DNA of 64,000 bases from Oscillospiraceae bacterium (GCA_017398105.1 JAFQHF010000140.1:46489-110488), one strand, 5' to 3'; shown: positions 25,392-34,479, counted from the first letter of the stretch. The notes: generated from the letters alone by a model not told the origin. Translations and numbers: made by a program.

Positions 25392-25479
25392 GCTTGTCCT
25401 CCTTCTTTAGAAATTGCCGCAGCATATACCGGAGGATGTAGTATATCTGCTCCAGATAGGAAACCTTTCTGTAGCCCAT
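25381..25479 (-). CDS. small conserved phage peptide
   Basis: A 32-residue basic peptide with GGAGGTGAGT before ATG 25479. It opens MGYRKVSYLEQIYYILRYML and ends in Lys-rich KKEDKRAK. Its TAG stop overlaps the HNH start by 11 bases, so the two are coupled. Short ORFs of this kind often precede HNH and terminase genes. No function known. Confidence 0.6.
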   Translation of the reverse strand: MGYRKVSYLEQIYYILRYMLRQFLKKEDKRAK

Positions 25480-25505
25480 ATACTCACCTCCAGAAGGGCA
25501 TGAAA

Positions 25506-25539
25506 AAAGCCCTCACAGGATTGCTCCCGTGAAGGCTGT
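25506..25539 (-). terminator. rho-independent terminator upstream of the HNH operon
   Basis: AGCCTTCAC / GTGAGGGCT stem on the minus strand, followed by TTTTTTC. It ends transcription arriving from the right, so the packaging operon beginning at 25479 has its own start. Confidence 0.7.
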
Positions 25540-25699
25540 TCCCATATTCATTTGGCGATTATAATAATATCATAGGGACATACTCTCATACCATCACATT
25601 TACTCTCGTCTGGCAATTACTCCCTGAAAGTTGATTTGTTTACATTTTTAAAGTATACTATTCCTAAAATAAACGATCAAATAATCAATTTATAGATGA

Positions 25700-26938
25700 A
25701 TGGGAGAGTACATGGAGACAAAAGAAAAACTGGATGTTATTGTCCAGCACTACATTTCACAGGGCCTTATTAAACTCTTTTCTCAGAACAAGAAGTTTGT
25801 ATTCGAGTTTAATCTTCAGAATGATAAAATCTATCCCGAAGGCATTAGTACCACAATGAGTTCAAAGTACACCTATGAGCATCCGTTGCTGGCAGGTAAC
25901 ACTTTGGAAAAGGCTTTCAAGACAGTTGAGGATGAATATATTCCTTTGGTGAAGGATATCGTTGCCGCTCTTGAAAATAACGATATAAAAACCGCAAAAA
26001 CAATCGTAAAAGCTATTCTACCTCTTGTGTTGCTGTTCTACTACAGAAGCGGTGCTACACTCCTTGAGTTTAGCGATCATAATAATTTTGACAAGGAATC
26101 GGTGCTTAATAATATGCTCAAACGCATATTGGATCGCAAATACCTGGATCGGCTGGCTGCAACAATCATTAATGATTATACCTTCGTTGCATTAAAATCC
26201 GCAGAAGAAAGATTAATTCTGAGTGACCAGTACGTATCAACCGCTTCTCTGAACTGCAAAGGAAAAATTGCTAATTTCTCGAACCGAACAATCGGTTTTT
26301 CCAACTGCATGATTCTGGTTCCTCTGTCTGCAAAATATTATATCCTGTTTTACAACGGTAGCTTTTCGATGAACAAGCCCGTAATTGCTGACACAATTTA
26401 TGATTTGGATGCAACGGATCTTCAAAGCATAAATAAAGTAATCCTTCGAAACAGTTATAATAAATGCCTCGCTATGCACAAAGAGGAATTAGACGCAATA
26501 AAGGATTTTAAAGCAACAACCTATGGTCCCAGCGGAACCATCATGAAATACGAAAACGGCACTGTGAAATCGTATACTGTAAAAAAGGAAGTATTCTTCA
26601 ACGATGAGGATGAAGAAATTTTTGAAAAATATGTCACCTATTGCTCACAAATGATTCAATTTCAAAATCAGCATGGACGGACTATCGGACGAAACGACAA
26701 GTGCCTTTGTGGTAGCGGAAAAAAGCTAAAGAAATGCTGCCTAAATAAATATATGCAAGCAAAGTATATCTACGATATGATTCGTTGTGACCAAACTTAC
26801 TGGATGGCTACAAAAAGTATGTTTGTAGAAATGCCCATTAATGAATTCTGGGGATTTGAAAATGATCTGCCACCTTCATCACAAAATATAATAAACAGGG
26901 TACGCGATATACAGGAAAATGAAATACCCCACACCTAA
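25700..26938 (+). CDS. cargo protein with DUF4238-like region and C-terminal SEC-C motif
   Basis: A 412-residue protein on the plus strand, opposite to all its phage neighbours and AT-rich. Residues about 165-220 (ERLILSDQY...NCMILVPLSAKYYILF) resemble the core of DUF4238 proteins. Residues about 330-350 hold a clear SEC-C zinc motif (GRNDKCLCGSGKKLKKCC). The rest is unrecognised. ATG 25712 is an alternative start. It has AT-rich promoter-like DNA upstream and a convergent terminator downstream, so it is an independent cargo unit. The function is not known; SEC-C motifs occur at the ends of varied nucleic-acid-related and defence proteins. Confidence 0.8.
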   Translation: MGEYMETKEKLDVIVQHYISQGLIKLFSQNKKFVFEFNLQNDKIYPEGISTTMSSKYTYEHPLLAGNTLEKAFKTVEDEYIPLVKDIVAALENNDIKTAKTIVKAILPLVLLFYYRSGATLLEFSDHNNFDKESVLNNMLKRILDRKYLDRLAATIINDYTFVALKSAEERLILSDQYVSTASLNCKGKIANFSNRTIGFSNCMILVPLSAKYYILFYNGSFSMNKPVIADTIYDLDATDLQSINKVILRNSYNKCLAMHKEELDAIKDFKATTYGPSGTIMKYENGTVKSYTVKKEVFFNDEDEEIFEKYVTYCSQMIQFQNQHGRTIGRNDKCLCGSGKKLKKCCLNKYMQAKYIYDMIRCDQTYWMATKSMFVEMPINEFWGFENDLPPSSQNIINRVRDIQENEIPHT

Positions 26939-26962
26939 TAGGGGGTCATATGCCAACAAACA

Positions 26963-26994
26963 GGGAGCCTAGACAACAGATTGTCCGGGCTCCC
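26963..26994. terminator. bidirectional terminator
   Basis: GGGAGCC (26963-26969) pairs with GGCTCCC (26988-26994), with an inner GACAA/TTGTC stem. It lies between the convergent cargo gene and the late regulator gene. Confidence 0.8.
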
Positions 26995-27000
26995 TAAATA

Positions 27001-27408
27001 TTATACCGGGCTGATTACCATTTTCAGTGCTTTATCCCGTAGCCGATAAATATGTTGAATACTGTAGTTCATTTCTACAGCAATCTGCTCCCAGGTTTTG
27101 AAACACAAAAATCTTAGTTCCAGAAGGGTCTGACATTCTGGATCTGAAACCGCTTTGATGGTTGCCACCATTTCACGTTTCAAATCTACCAGCTGGTCAA
27201 TGTCAGCATTGATTTCATTTTCGAGATCAACAATTTTTGCAATAATATCTTGCATCTTGTAGACGTTGCGACTGCCTCCACCAGGCATATCACTCATTGT
27301 CGCGGTGGCCTTTGTGGTCAGTTCCCGGAGAGAAAGCACCTGCTCCAGTTTGCTGTTGATTCGCTGATCCAACCGATAAGCCTGTCCCAAATACTCTTTA
27401 GCGGTCAT
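27001..27408 (-). CDS. DUF1492/ArpU-like late-gene regulator
   Basis: A 135-residue protein with a long coiled coil (about 50-85, DIIAKIVDLENEINADIDQL) and a C-terminal sigma region 4-like HTH (LLELRFLCFKTWEQIAVEMN, then HIYRLRDKALK). Such proteins sit at the end of phage early operons and are thought to switch on late genes. The next genes on this strand are the packaging genes, which fits. Confidence 0.85.
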   Translation of the reverse strand: MTAKEYLGQAYRLDQRINSKLEQVLSLRELTTKATATMSDMPGGGSRNVYKMQDIIAKIVDLENEINADIDQLVDLKREMVATIKAVSDPECQTLLELRFLCFKTWEQIAVEMNYSIQHIYRLRDKALKMVISPV

Positions 27409-27595
27409 TATTGGTCTCCTTTCCGGTGGCAGACTGACGTTTCAGCTTCTCTGCGGTCTGCTTTCTGATTTCCCGATTCTTTTTCCGGTTGGCCTTTCTG
27501 CGGTCGCTGCGCTCTTTTCTCAGGACGCTGCTCATGGCTGCACCTGCAGTAGGATCATAATAACCTTCGTTATTGCGATAAATTCCGTATCCCAT
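27398..27595 (-). CDS. small basic phage protein
   Basis: A 65-residue highly basic protein (MGYGIYRNNEGYYDPTAG opening, then a Lys/Arg-rich helix RKERSDRRKANRKKNREIRK). It overlaps the late regulator by 11 bases and follows rusA by two bases. The conserved N-terminus is frequent in Clostridia phages. The charge suggests nucleic-acid contact, but no function is known. Confidence 0.7.
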   Translation of the reverse strand: MGYGIYRNNEGYYDPTAGAAMSSVLRKERSDRRKANRKKNREIRKQTAEKLKRQSATGKETNNDR

Positions 27596-27597
27596 TT

Positions 27598-27996
27598 TTA
27601 TACCTCCAATTCATTCACTTCGATGTACAAACCGCAAGGATCATCCGCCCACCGTTTTTCTACGGCTTCACTGACAACCTGGGCATCGTCCTTCCAGAAA
27701 CCGCACCGGGTCATGCAGTCCTTCAGCAGCTTCTGGAGATTATCTGTATCCGGCTTTGTGATCCGCCACTCACCGTTCTTATGACTCTTGCCCTTTGGGA
27801 ACAGCCACAGGACCCGTAAGGAAACAGGGCCGGTCATCGGCTTATCCGGTCTGTGGATAGCCAGATGTGCTGACAGCATATTTCTGGCCACCTTCACTGC
27901 CAGGGGATCATAAAAAACCGGTTTACCCTTCACTACACGCACCTGCTTCATCTGAGCCGTGGATGTAGGAGGATCGATTGCTATGAAAAATTCCAT
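27598..27996 (-). CDS. RusA-family Holliday junction resolvase
   Basis: A 132-residue nuclease that cuts four-way junctions formed in phage recombination. It has the RusA core KPDTDNLQKLLKDCMTRCG followed by FWKDDAQVV, with the conserved acidic residues in KPDTDN and KDDAQV. AGTCC/AGAAAGGAC lies before the ATG. It follows the primase-helicase gene in the replication operon. Confidence 0.93.
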   Translation of the reverse strand: MEFFIAIDPPTSTAQMKQVRVVKGKPVFYDPLAVKVARNMLSAHLAIHRPDKPMTGPVSLRVLWLFPKGKSHKNGEWRITKPDTDNLQKLLKDCMTRCGFWKDDAQVVSEAVEKRWADDPCGLYIEVNELEV

Positions 27997-28043
27997 TTTT
28001 AGTCCTTTCTGATTTTGCGGAAAACCGCCACTTCCTGTTCTCT

Positions 28044-28080
28044 TGTGGGGAAGGGCAGGCTTTCAGCCCTTCCCACACGA
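28044..28080 (-). ncRNA. strong hairpin between primase-helicase and rusA genes
   Basis: On the minus strand GTGTGGGAAGGGC pairs with GCCCTTCCCCACA around a TGAAAGCCT loop. No T-tract follows, so it is not a standard terminator. It may stabilise the mRNA or attenuate rusA. The surrounding 160-base gap has no gene. Confidence 0.45.
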
Positions 28081-28157
28081 GGAACACACGAAGGAAACGA
28101 AGTTTACTTATATAAGCCCGTTTTCCTCTTCAAACGGAAAAGCGGTATTTTTTCCGT

Positions 28158-30158
28158 TTATGGATTTTCGTTATGCCGACCAACAATGCCGCCTTTCACC
28201 CAGAAAACATCCTTCATTTCATTGAGCCGATCCCGTACACACCGATTTGTCAATTCCAGATAATCAGCAATTGCCTGCACCGTGACCGGGGGGGACATAC
28301 TAAGAACCTGAAATGCTGTTTCTATGGATGTACGGCGATCTTCTGCCCTGGTATACTTCCTGCTCTTGGACAGGTTCCCCATGGGGCTTCCTTCCGCAAA
28401 TGCGTTATGCAGCTGATCTGTGTCATCCACTCTGTGAATGGGATACTCAAACCAGAAGTTGACAGGCGTGACATTGGGAAATTCCCGGAGGTTGCTCTCT
28501 AACCGCCATGCTGTAGCACTGCCGTCCTGGACATTGTTTTTAATATCGTCTGTCATTTCCAAGGGAGTCAAATCTAGCTGGGCATCCGGATCGCGTGCAA
28601 ACACACCGCTGCCGGACGCTCTGTCCATCGCTTTCTTTGCTCCCTGGGCCCCCTTGGAATGGTGGTGGCAGTAGATGGTTGCACAGCCGGTGGAAGTGCA
28701 GATCTTATCAAACTGGTTGCAGAACAAAGCCATATCGGATGCATTGTTCTCGTCGCCAGTGATGACCTTATAGATGGGGTCCACAATGATGGCATCGAAA
28801 TGCTGGTCATGGATACGTCGGATCAGTTTTGGGACCAATTTATCCAAAGGAACCGCATGGCCACGCAGATTCCAGACAATGATGTCATCCATATGTTTCT
28901 TCTGCCATCCCAGAGCCTCATAGATTTTCATGAAACGCATAATGCAGCTGGCAGGGTCAATTTCCAGATTCACATACAGCACACGGCCCTTTTTGCATGG
29001 AAAGCCGAGCCAGGATTTTCCCTCTGCAATGGCAATACAGAGTTCCATAAGGGCGAAACTTTTACCCGCTTTGGAGGGACCGGAGATCAGCATCTTATGT
29101 CCGCAGCGAAGAATGCCCTTGATCAGTTCCTCCGGAAGTTTCGGAGGGTTGTCTTTATACGCATCCAGAGCCACCATGCCGGGAAGTTCATCTGTCGCAC
29201 CTTCCGCATAGTCCAACCAGTCTGTCCAGGACTTTCTGCCAATATTTGTAGTCACCAGATACTGCCGGTTACCATTACGGGTGACACCAGGCAAACGGGA
29301 CAGGCGTGAGGGATTACGGTTCTGCTTGTCCACTCGCAGGCCGTTCTTTTCCAGAAAGTCATACAGAAATTCCACACGCTTTCTGTACTCGGTATAATCC
29401 TCCGCATCTACACGGACAATAGCATGGAGGCTCTTGCCACCGGAATGAACCAGACACGCAATGGGCAGTTCCAGTTTCCGGTACATGGCATCCTGATCTG
29501 ACACAGGCATGGTATCCGATTCCACCAGGGCAAACTTAAAACGGGTGATGTTATCGTTTTTGACGCCTTCTCCATCCACAGGATTAAAGCGAATCCACGC
29601 ACCGACCTCCGGTTTCCAGTCGCCGATGGTTGCACCCATATCATTGGGGTGTTTCCGCAGAGAAGTGATCAGTTCTCCGGCAGTCCGGGTGAACACACCT
29701 TTCGCCGGTACCCAGCTGCCTTCGCCGTCCTGCCACACATCATTGGTGACATAGCCTACAAAGTCATCTTTCTCATACAGGGTCTCCAGATAAGTGATCA
29801 ATTCCTGGGTAGGATTCCAGGTATCCGGTGCCGAATACTGTGTAAATCCATCTCCGTCATCCATGATGGCATCATCCCAATCCATGGCCGCTCCTTCACC
29901 GTAAGGTGTCCAACCACGATCTCGTGCCATCTGCACGATGGTGCCACCCTTAATGGGAGAATTGCATCTGCCAAAGGTACGCCATTTCCGTTCGCATTCG
30001 CCAGGGTGATATCTGCTGTCGCCTCGGGACCAATTGTCCCAAACAGAGCAGTCATACCCTTCTGCCTGAAGTGCCATGCCAACATTGATCCAGTCCTGAT
30101 ATGACAGCACTGACACATCGATATGTTGCAGTGCTGATAAAACATTGCTCATTTCCAT
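28158..30158 (-). CDS. phage primase-helicase (PriCT-2 and RepA-like AAA)
   Basis: A 666-residue replication protein. Residues about 8-80 form a PriCT-2 domain (SYQDWINVGMALQAEG...WDNWSRGD...KWRTF). A primase-polymerase-like region follows (about 170-310, with LVHSGGKSLHAIVRVDA). A RecA-like ATPase of the RepA/AAA_25 type has Walker A SGPSKAGKSFA (about 373-383) and Walker B FDAIIVDPIYKV. The C-terminus has an HTH (VQAIADYLELTNRCVRDRL). It is probably the replisome organiser of this phage. GGAATGG lies upstream of the ATG. Confidence 0.92.
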   Translation of the reverse strand: MEMSNVLSALQHIDVSVLSYQDWINVGMALQAEGYDCSVWDNWSRGDSRYHPGECERKWRTFGRCNSPIKGGTIVQMARDRGWTPYGEGAAMDWDDAIMDDGDGFTQYSAPDTWNPTQELITYLETLYEKDDFVGYVTNDVWQDGEGSWVPAKGVFTRTAGELITSLRKHPNDMGATIGDWKPEVGAWIRFNPVDGEGVKNDNITRFKFALVESDTMPVSDQDAMYRKLELPIACLVHSGGKSLHAIVRVDAEDYTEYRKRVEFLYDFLEKNGLRVDKQNRNPSRLSRLPGVTRNGNRQYLVTTNIGRKSWTDWLDYAEGATDELPGMVALDAYKDNPPKLPEELIKGILRCGHKMLISGPSKAGKSFALMELCIAIAEGKSWLGFPCKKGRVLYVNLEIDPASCIMRFMKIYEALGWQKKHMDDIIVWNLRGHAVPLDKLVPKLIRRIHDQHFDAIIVDPIYKVITGDENNASDMALFCNQFDKICTSTGCATIYCHHHSKGAQGAKKAMDRASGSGVFARDPDAQLDLTPLEMTDDIKNNVQDGSATAWRLESNLREFPNVTPVNFWFEYPIHRVDDTDQLHNAFAEGSPMGNLSKSRKYTRAEDRRTSIETAFQVLSMSPPVTVQAIADYLELTNRCVRDRLNEMKDVFWVKGGIVGRHNENP

Positions 30159-30167
30159 TCCTCCGAA

Positions 30168-31748
30168 TTAAGGTTGGTACTGCTTGGGATTCAGGCCAAA
30201 CGGAATTCTCCAGTTATTTGCCGCCAGCCGGGAGATCATTTTGGCAGCGTCATCAAACTGCCAGGTGCCCACCTGCCGGAAGCCATACCGTTCCAAACAG
30301 CGTATTTGTTTTGGCGTGGAGAGTCCCGATTCCTGCCGTCTCATAAGTCGGTCGATCAGCATACTTGCCTTACCCATGTTCTCTATGGACTCTGAGAAGA
30401 TGCCACGCTTTTCCAGGAACTCCAACTGTCGTGCAGAGGGCGGTGCCATCTCCCATGCAAATGTGGGAACATATCCAACCAAATCCTCCGCTGCGATCGA
30501 CAGTGCATACTGTAGTGGATCGACCAGTTTCCGTTTCCGCTGCCGCATAATGGCCAGTTCCTTTGCAAGAGCCTCTTCACGCTCTGCCAGTACATCCCGC
30601 TCGGCCTGTTCCTCTGCTTCAATGAGGTCAAATTCCTCACCGCTGTCCTTCAGCCGCTCATCGATCTTTTGAGCAATATCCGCATCTTTGGAAACCAATG
30701 CAGAGGGTCTACAAAGGTCATGACGCTCTGACAGCCACAGGAAATCCAACAGCAGCAGATGATCCTTACCGGGGTGTAGCCGCATTCCTCGTCCTACCAT
30801 CTGCTGATACAGACTTCTGGCCTTGGTAGGCCGCAGAACCACCACGCAATCTACAGATGGACAATCCCACCCCTCCGTCAGCAACATGGAATTACACAGC
30901 ACATCGTATCTGCCGTTTTCAAAATCCCGGAGGATCTCTGCGCGGTCAGCACTGTTGCCGTTGACCTCTGCGGCACGCAGGCCGTAAGCATTCAGAATGT
31001 CTGTGAATTTCTGTGAAATATGGACGAGGGGCAGAAACACCACCGTTTTCCGGCCATCGCAGTAATGCGTCATCTCCCGGGCAATCTGTTCCAGATAGGG
31101 CTCCAGAGCATTACCAATGTCACCGCTGCTGAAGTCACCGTTGGTAACCTTCACACCGGAAATATCCAGTTCCAGAGGGATCATCTGAGCCTTAATGGGA
31201 CACAGGTATTTCTCTTTGATGGCCTGGGGCATGGTGTACTCAAATGCCTTGCTGTCAAAATACTGGCCCAGGTTCTTCATATCACCGCGATCCGGGGTGG
31301 CGGTAACACCAAGGATATTGGCATCTGGGAAATGGTCCAACACCCTCTGATAACTGTCCGACAGGCAATGGTGTGCTTCATCCACTACAATGTCAGTAAA
31401 ATAATCGTGCGGAAAACGCTCCAGGCGTTTTGGCTGGGCAAGAGACTGAACTGATCCCACGGTGATCCGGAGTGGACTTCCAAGGCTCGTAAATTCAGCC
31501 TTTTCCAATGCGCATTCCATGCCACAAGCGTCACGAAGTTTATCTGCTGCCTGTGTCAACAGCTCGCCCCGGTGAGCCAGGATGAGCGCACGGCCACCCC
31601 GACTGACCTGGTTTTCTACAACCTTGGCAAAAACAACGGTTTTACCTGTCCCGGTGGGAAGTACCAGAAGCGTCTTCCGGTACCCCTTGTTCCACTCGGA
31701 CAAGACCGCATCTTTTGCCTGGGCCTGATACGGTCTAAGTTGCATCAT
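30168..31748 (-). CDS. DEAD/DEAH-box helicase (superfamily 2)
   Basis: A 526-residue phage helicase. ATG 31748 overlaps the upstream TAA (TAATG). Motif I is LPTGTGKTVVFAK, motif II DEAH (VVDEAHHCLSD), motif III TATPDRGD and motif VI QMVGRGMRLHPGK. A zinc-free C-terminal region follows with a basic helix (about 380-410). It acts in replication or recombination with the DUF669 and Sak4-like proteins coded upstream. Confidence 0.93.
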   Translation of the reverse strand: MMQLRPYQAQAKDAVLSEWNKGYRKTLLVLPTGTGKTVVFAKVVENQVSRGGRALILAHRGELLTQAADKLRDACGMECALEKAEFTSLGSPLRITVGSVQSLAQPKRLERFPHDYFTDIVVDEAHHCLSDSYQRVLDHFPDANILGVTATPDRGDMKNLGQYFDSKAFEYTMPQAIKEKYLCPIKAQMIPLELDISGVKVTNGDFSSGDIGNALEPYLEQIAREMTHYCDGRKTVVFLPLVHISQKFTDILNAYGLRAAEVNGNSADRAEILRDFENGRYDVLCNSMLLTEGWDCPSVDCVVVLRPTKARSLYQQMVGRGMRLHPGKDHLLLLDFLWLSERHDLCRPSALVSKDADIAQKIDERLKDSGEEFDLIEAEEQAERDVLAEREEALAKELAIMRQRKRKLVDPLQYALSIAAEDLVGYVPTFAWEMAPPSARQLEFLEKRGIFSESIENMGKASMLIDRLMRRQESGLSTPKQIRCLERYGFRQVGTWQFDDAAKMISRLAANNWRIPFGLNPKQYQP

Positions 31749-32260
31749 TAGAAACCACTCTGTTCCCAGGTCTGTGTGGGAGCCTTTTCCGCTTCTGCCA
31801 CCCATGCAGGAGTCTGCTTCTTGGGGAATAACGCAGGATCGTAGTCATAGAAACGATCCAGATCGTTGGTCTGCTTCTGCTCACCATCACGGTTGGTGTA
31901 GTTACGGGGCTTGAATCTTGCCCGGCCCTGAGAACCAACCACCTTATTCCAGTCCATGACCAGTCGCTCACCGTGCTTCTTCTGACCGATGCAGCGGAAG
32001 AAGGAAGAAATTCGCCACTCCAAATTACGGCACAGCAGCAAATCGTGCTTCACATATGCACAGCCTTCACGGGTGTCAACCTCCAGCGTCAAGGTCGCCT
32101 TGTTACAGGCAGGCAGCTTGGCGCTGCCGGGGAAATGACCACGCTCGAAATTGGTGACTCTGAAGTTGTAATCGCCCTCTTCCAAAAGGACAAATTCCTG
32201 GCCATCATCCTCAATGACGTCGTTCCAGTCCATAACAGCATTATTGTTGTACATTTTCAT
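31748..32260 (-). CDS. DUF669-family phage protein
   Basis: A 170-residue protein with a D/E-rich N-terminus (NNAVMDWNDVIEDDGQEF) and the DUF669 core LLEEGDYNFRVTNFERGHFPG. Family members are coded between Sak4-like ATPases and helicases and are thought to act as single-strand DNA-binding partners. GGAGGTAAATG precedes the start. Confidence 0.87.
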   Translation of the reverse strand: MKMYNNNAVMDWNDVIEDDGQEFVLLEEGDYNFRVTNFERGHFPGSAKLPACNKATLTLEVDTREGCAYVKHDLLLCRNLEWRISSFFRCIGQKKHGERLVMDWNKVVGSQGRARFKPRNYTNRDGEQKQTNDLDRFYDYDPALFPKKQTPAWVAEAEKAPTQTWEQSGF

Positions 32261-32273
32261 TTACCTCCATATT

Positions 32274-33239
32274 TCAGAACGGAAGCCGATCCGGGTCGGC
32301 TTCGATGGTTTCTACGATCTTTTTCCAGTGGGGAATGACCCATCCGGTCAGAAATGCCTCGGGATACTGATCAACGGGAACCATACCCGAGAAATGGCCC
32401 TTCTGGGCAACAACAGCCTGAAGTTCCTGTTCTGCCACCTGGGATTCCATCATCAGCTTTCTCACGCGCTCCAAAGGAGTCGGCTCTGCTGCATCGGTGA
32501 CTCTATCGGTGACAGATGCTGCCGGGGCGTCAGCATCAAAAAGGTGGGCGATGCTGCCATAGTCCAGGTCGATCTCGTCCGGGAGACCATGGCGGTTCTT
32601 TGCATCCCAACAGGGATGATGGGTAGTGTGAATGACACGCTTACCGCCCTGGGCCTTTTTGGTATCATTCTTTGTAGCCACCACGATGGTCTTGTAGTTG
32701 CAGAACAGCAGCAGATCGCACCATTCTTTCAGCAGTGGGGCAACCTGCTTGGATAGCTTCATTTCCCAACGGTCATAAGCACCCATCTCATCCGGCTGCT
32801 CAAATTTCCGCATTTTTGCATGGGCTGTTATGACCACATGGATACCTGCGGCGATGACCGCATCAAAGGCGTTCAGGAGTCGGGAGTATTCCTCTGCCAG
32901 GTAGGTATATCCCTTTCCGTAGCCGAAATCTTCAATACCGGATTTCTTGTACTTTGCGCATACTCCCACAATGCACATCTGCTCCGCCCAGTCGGCAGTG
33001 TCCAGGATCAGGGTTTTACAGATACTGGGATCTGCTGCCACTTCATTGACAATGGAAACCAAGCCATCGAAAGAACCGGGCTTCTCGATCCGGCGGACAT
33101 CCAGCTGGGCTGTGCCGCCTTCCGTATCGATGAACAGAGGATTGGGGAAACAGGAAGCCAGAGTGGATTTGCCGATGCCCTCCGAGCCGTAAATGACTAC
33201 CTTCTGGGCACGCATCACTTTGCCACTTGTGATTTTCAA
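32274..33239 (-). CDS. Sak4-like recombination ATPase
   Basis: A 321-residue RecA-core ATPase. Walker A GSEGIGKSTLA lies at residues 18-28, Walker B KTLILDTADW at about 75-84, and an ITAHAKM sensor follows. Proteins of this class stimulate single-strand annealing in phage recombination, usually with a partner SSB (here DUF669). The C-terminal 60 residues are not conserved. It lies between the Gp157 and DUF669 genes in the usual order. Confidence 0.88.
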   Translation of the reverse strand: MKITSGKVMRAQKVVIYGSEGIGKSTLASCFPNPLFIDTEGGTAQLDVRRIEKPGSFDGLVSIVNEVAADPSICKTLILDTADWAEQMCIVGVCAKYKKSGIEDFGYGKGYTYLAEEYSRLLNAFDAVIAAGIHVVITAHAKMRKFEQPDEMGAYDRWEMKLSKQVAPLLKEWCDLLLFCNYKTIVVATKNDTKKAQGGKRVIHTTHHPCWDAKNRHGLPDEIDLDYGSIAHLFDADAPAASVTDRVTDAAEPTPLERVRKLMMESQVAEQELQAVVAQKGHFSGMVPVDQYPEAFLTGWVIPHWKKIVETIEADPDRLPF

Positions 33240-33251
33240 GCATCGCCCCCC

Positions 33252-33761
33252 TTATCTCAGGCTACAGGACAGATCCTGCACCAGAGCCACACCAGGAACA
33301 TCCTTACCAGCGACCAGCAGCTTTTTAACTTCCGTTTTGCTGATCTCTGGAGCCAGGACCTTATAACACCGGGTGTAACCGTTATCCATCAGCCAAACCA
33401 CAGCAGCGGCATCGTCATCCACACTGACCTTGGCAGTTTTTCGGTAGCAGATAGTAGCCACACCACAGTCGGTCTTTTCTCCATGGCACTCCCGGTCGAG
33501 GATATCCATAAGCCGGTTTTCTTTCCGCTCCAGTACTGCGCGACGTTCTTTGAGTCGCTTTTCCTCTTCCTTCAGTGCTGCCACCTGGGAACGGGTATTC
33601 AGCACCAGTTTGGCCAGATACTCCAGAATCCGGCTCCGCTCCATCTGAAGTGCCTCCAACTGGAGCATCAGATTCTCGTCCGGCAGAAGTTCTCCGGTTT
33701 CCGGATCTACCAACAGATCAAAGATGCCTTCGATCGCCTGGTTTACCTCATACAGCTTCAC
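33252..33761 (-). CDS. siphovirus Gp157-family protein
   Basis: A 169-residue protein with a central coiled coil (about 55-105, AALKEEEKRLKERRAVLERKENRL) and the family opening MKLYEVNQAIEGIFDLL plus EISKTEVKKLLVAGKDVPGV near the end. In other phages this family has been linked to resistance to phage infection, but the biochemical role is not settled. It starts the recombination block. Confidence 0.9.
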   Translation of the reverse strand: MKLYEVNQAIEGIFDLLVDPETGELLPDENLMLQLEALQMERSRILEYLAKLVLNTRSQVAALKEEEKRLKERRAVLERKENRLMDILDRECHGEKTDCGVATICYRKTAKVSVDDDAAAVVWLMDNGYTRCYKVLAPEISKTEVKKLLVAGKDVPGVALVQDLSCSLR

Positions 33762-33954
33762 AGACCATACCTCCCTCCATCACTTCTGTAATGGCCACCG
33801 TCTGGACACTGTTACCGGGGACGATGATCATTACCTTGTCCAAAGGACCCAGCAAGCGGGTCAACAGCTTTTGCCGCAGAGAAATACTCCTGCAGGCCAC
33901 TACACCGCCAGACTTCGGTTCCTTGGAAACGCAGATCTTCAAATTGTGTTTCAT
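33748..33954 (-). CDS. small phage protein
   Basis: A 68-residue protein. ATG 33954 is used because GAAAGGATG lies upstream; a longer frame to 34023 has no such site. It starts MKHNLKICVSKEPKSGG and has a beta-rich end. Its stop overlaps the Gp157 gene by 14 bases, so it is the first gene of that operon. No function recognised. Confidence 0.65.
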   Translation of the reverse strand: MKHNLKICVSKEPKSGGVVACRSISLRQKLLTRLLGPLDKVMIIVPGNSVQTVAITEVMEGGMVCEAV

Positions 33955-34001
33955 TGGAATCACATCCTTTCTGGGAAGGCATCTGCGTGATTGCCTTCTT
34001 G

Positions 34002-34045
34002 TAGGTAGGTCACGGGAAAGCAAAAAATTAAGGTTTTTTCAAAAA
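34002..34045. repeat. 44-bp direct repeat, copy 2
   Basis: Same TAGGTAGGTCAC...AATTAAGGTTTTTT sequence as 1507-1550. Here it covers the last codons and stop of the sigma-like gene on the minus strand. Confidence 0.6.
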
Positions 34046-34423
34046 ATTTTTTAATTTTTTTAGTGCGGTCTTTTTGCGTTGACTAATGGCAGCGGGAGCA
34101 ACCCCACAGCGGTGAGCATATTCTTCATTGCTGACACCTTCAAAAAACTGCGCCTGGAGCAATTCTCTGTGGGAGTCTTTCAGCTTACGCATTGCTGCGC
34201 GAACAGAATCAGCGCTCTCCTCCCGGATCAAATCTGCAAGAGTATCCTCATCCGATGCCAGTTCTTCATGGTTAATGCCATAAGCATCCAGGGAACAATG
34301 CCGCCGGGTCTCATTTTGGTCGTTGTTATACTCCTGCCGATCCAGATCCACCAGGATGGTGGCCCACTCGTCAGACACCTCGATTTCCACGGATTCCGTT
34401 GCAAATTCGTATTTGATTTTCAT
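34028..34423 (-). CDS. sigma-70-like phage regulator
   Basis: A 131-residue protein with an N-terminal unknown part (KIKYEFATESVEIEVSDEW) and a C-terminal sigma region 4-type HTH (LKDSHRELLQAQFFEGVSNE, then RCGVAPAAISQRKKTALKKL). It is a common member of Firmicutes mobile elements. It starts a new unit just after a strong terminator, so it may activate the replication operon that follows. Confidence 0.83.
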   Translation of the reverse strand: MKIKYEFATESVEIEVSDEWATILVDLDRQEYNNDQNETRRHCSLDAYGINHEELASDEDTLADLIREESADSVRAAMRKLKDSHRELLQAQFFEGVSNEEYAHRCGVAPAAISQRKKTALKKLKNFLKKP

Positions 34424-34479
34424 TTTCTGTTCCTTTCTTCACGGGGAAGTGAAGCAGGAGCAGAAAAAAGGGCATAAAA

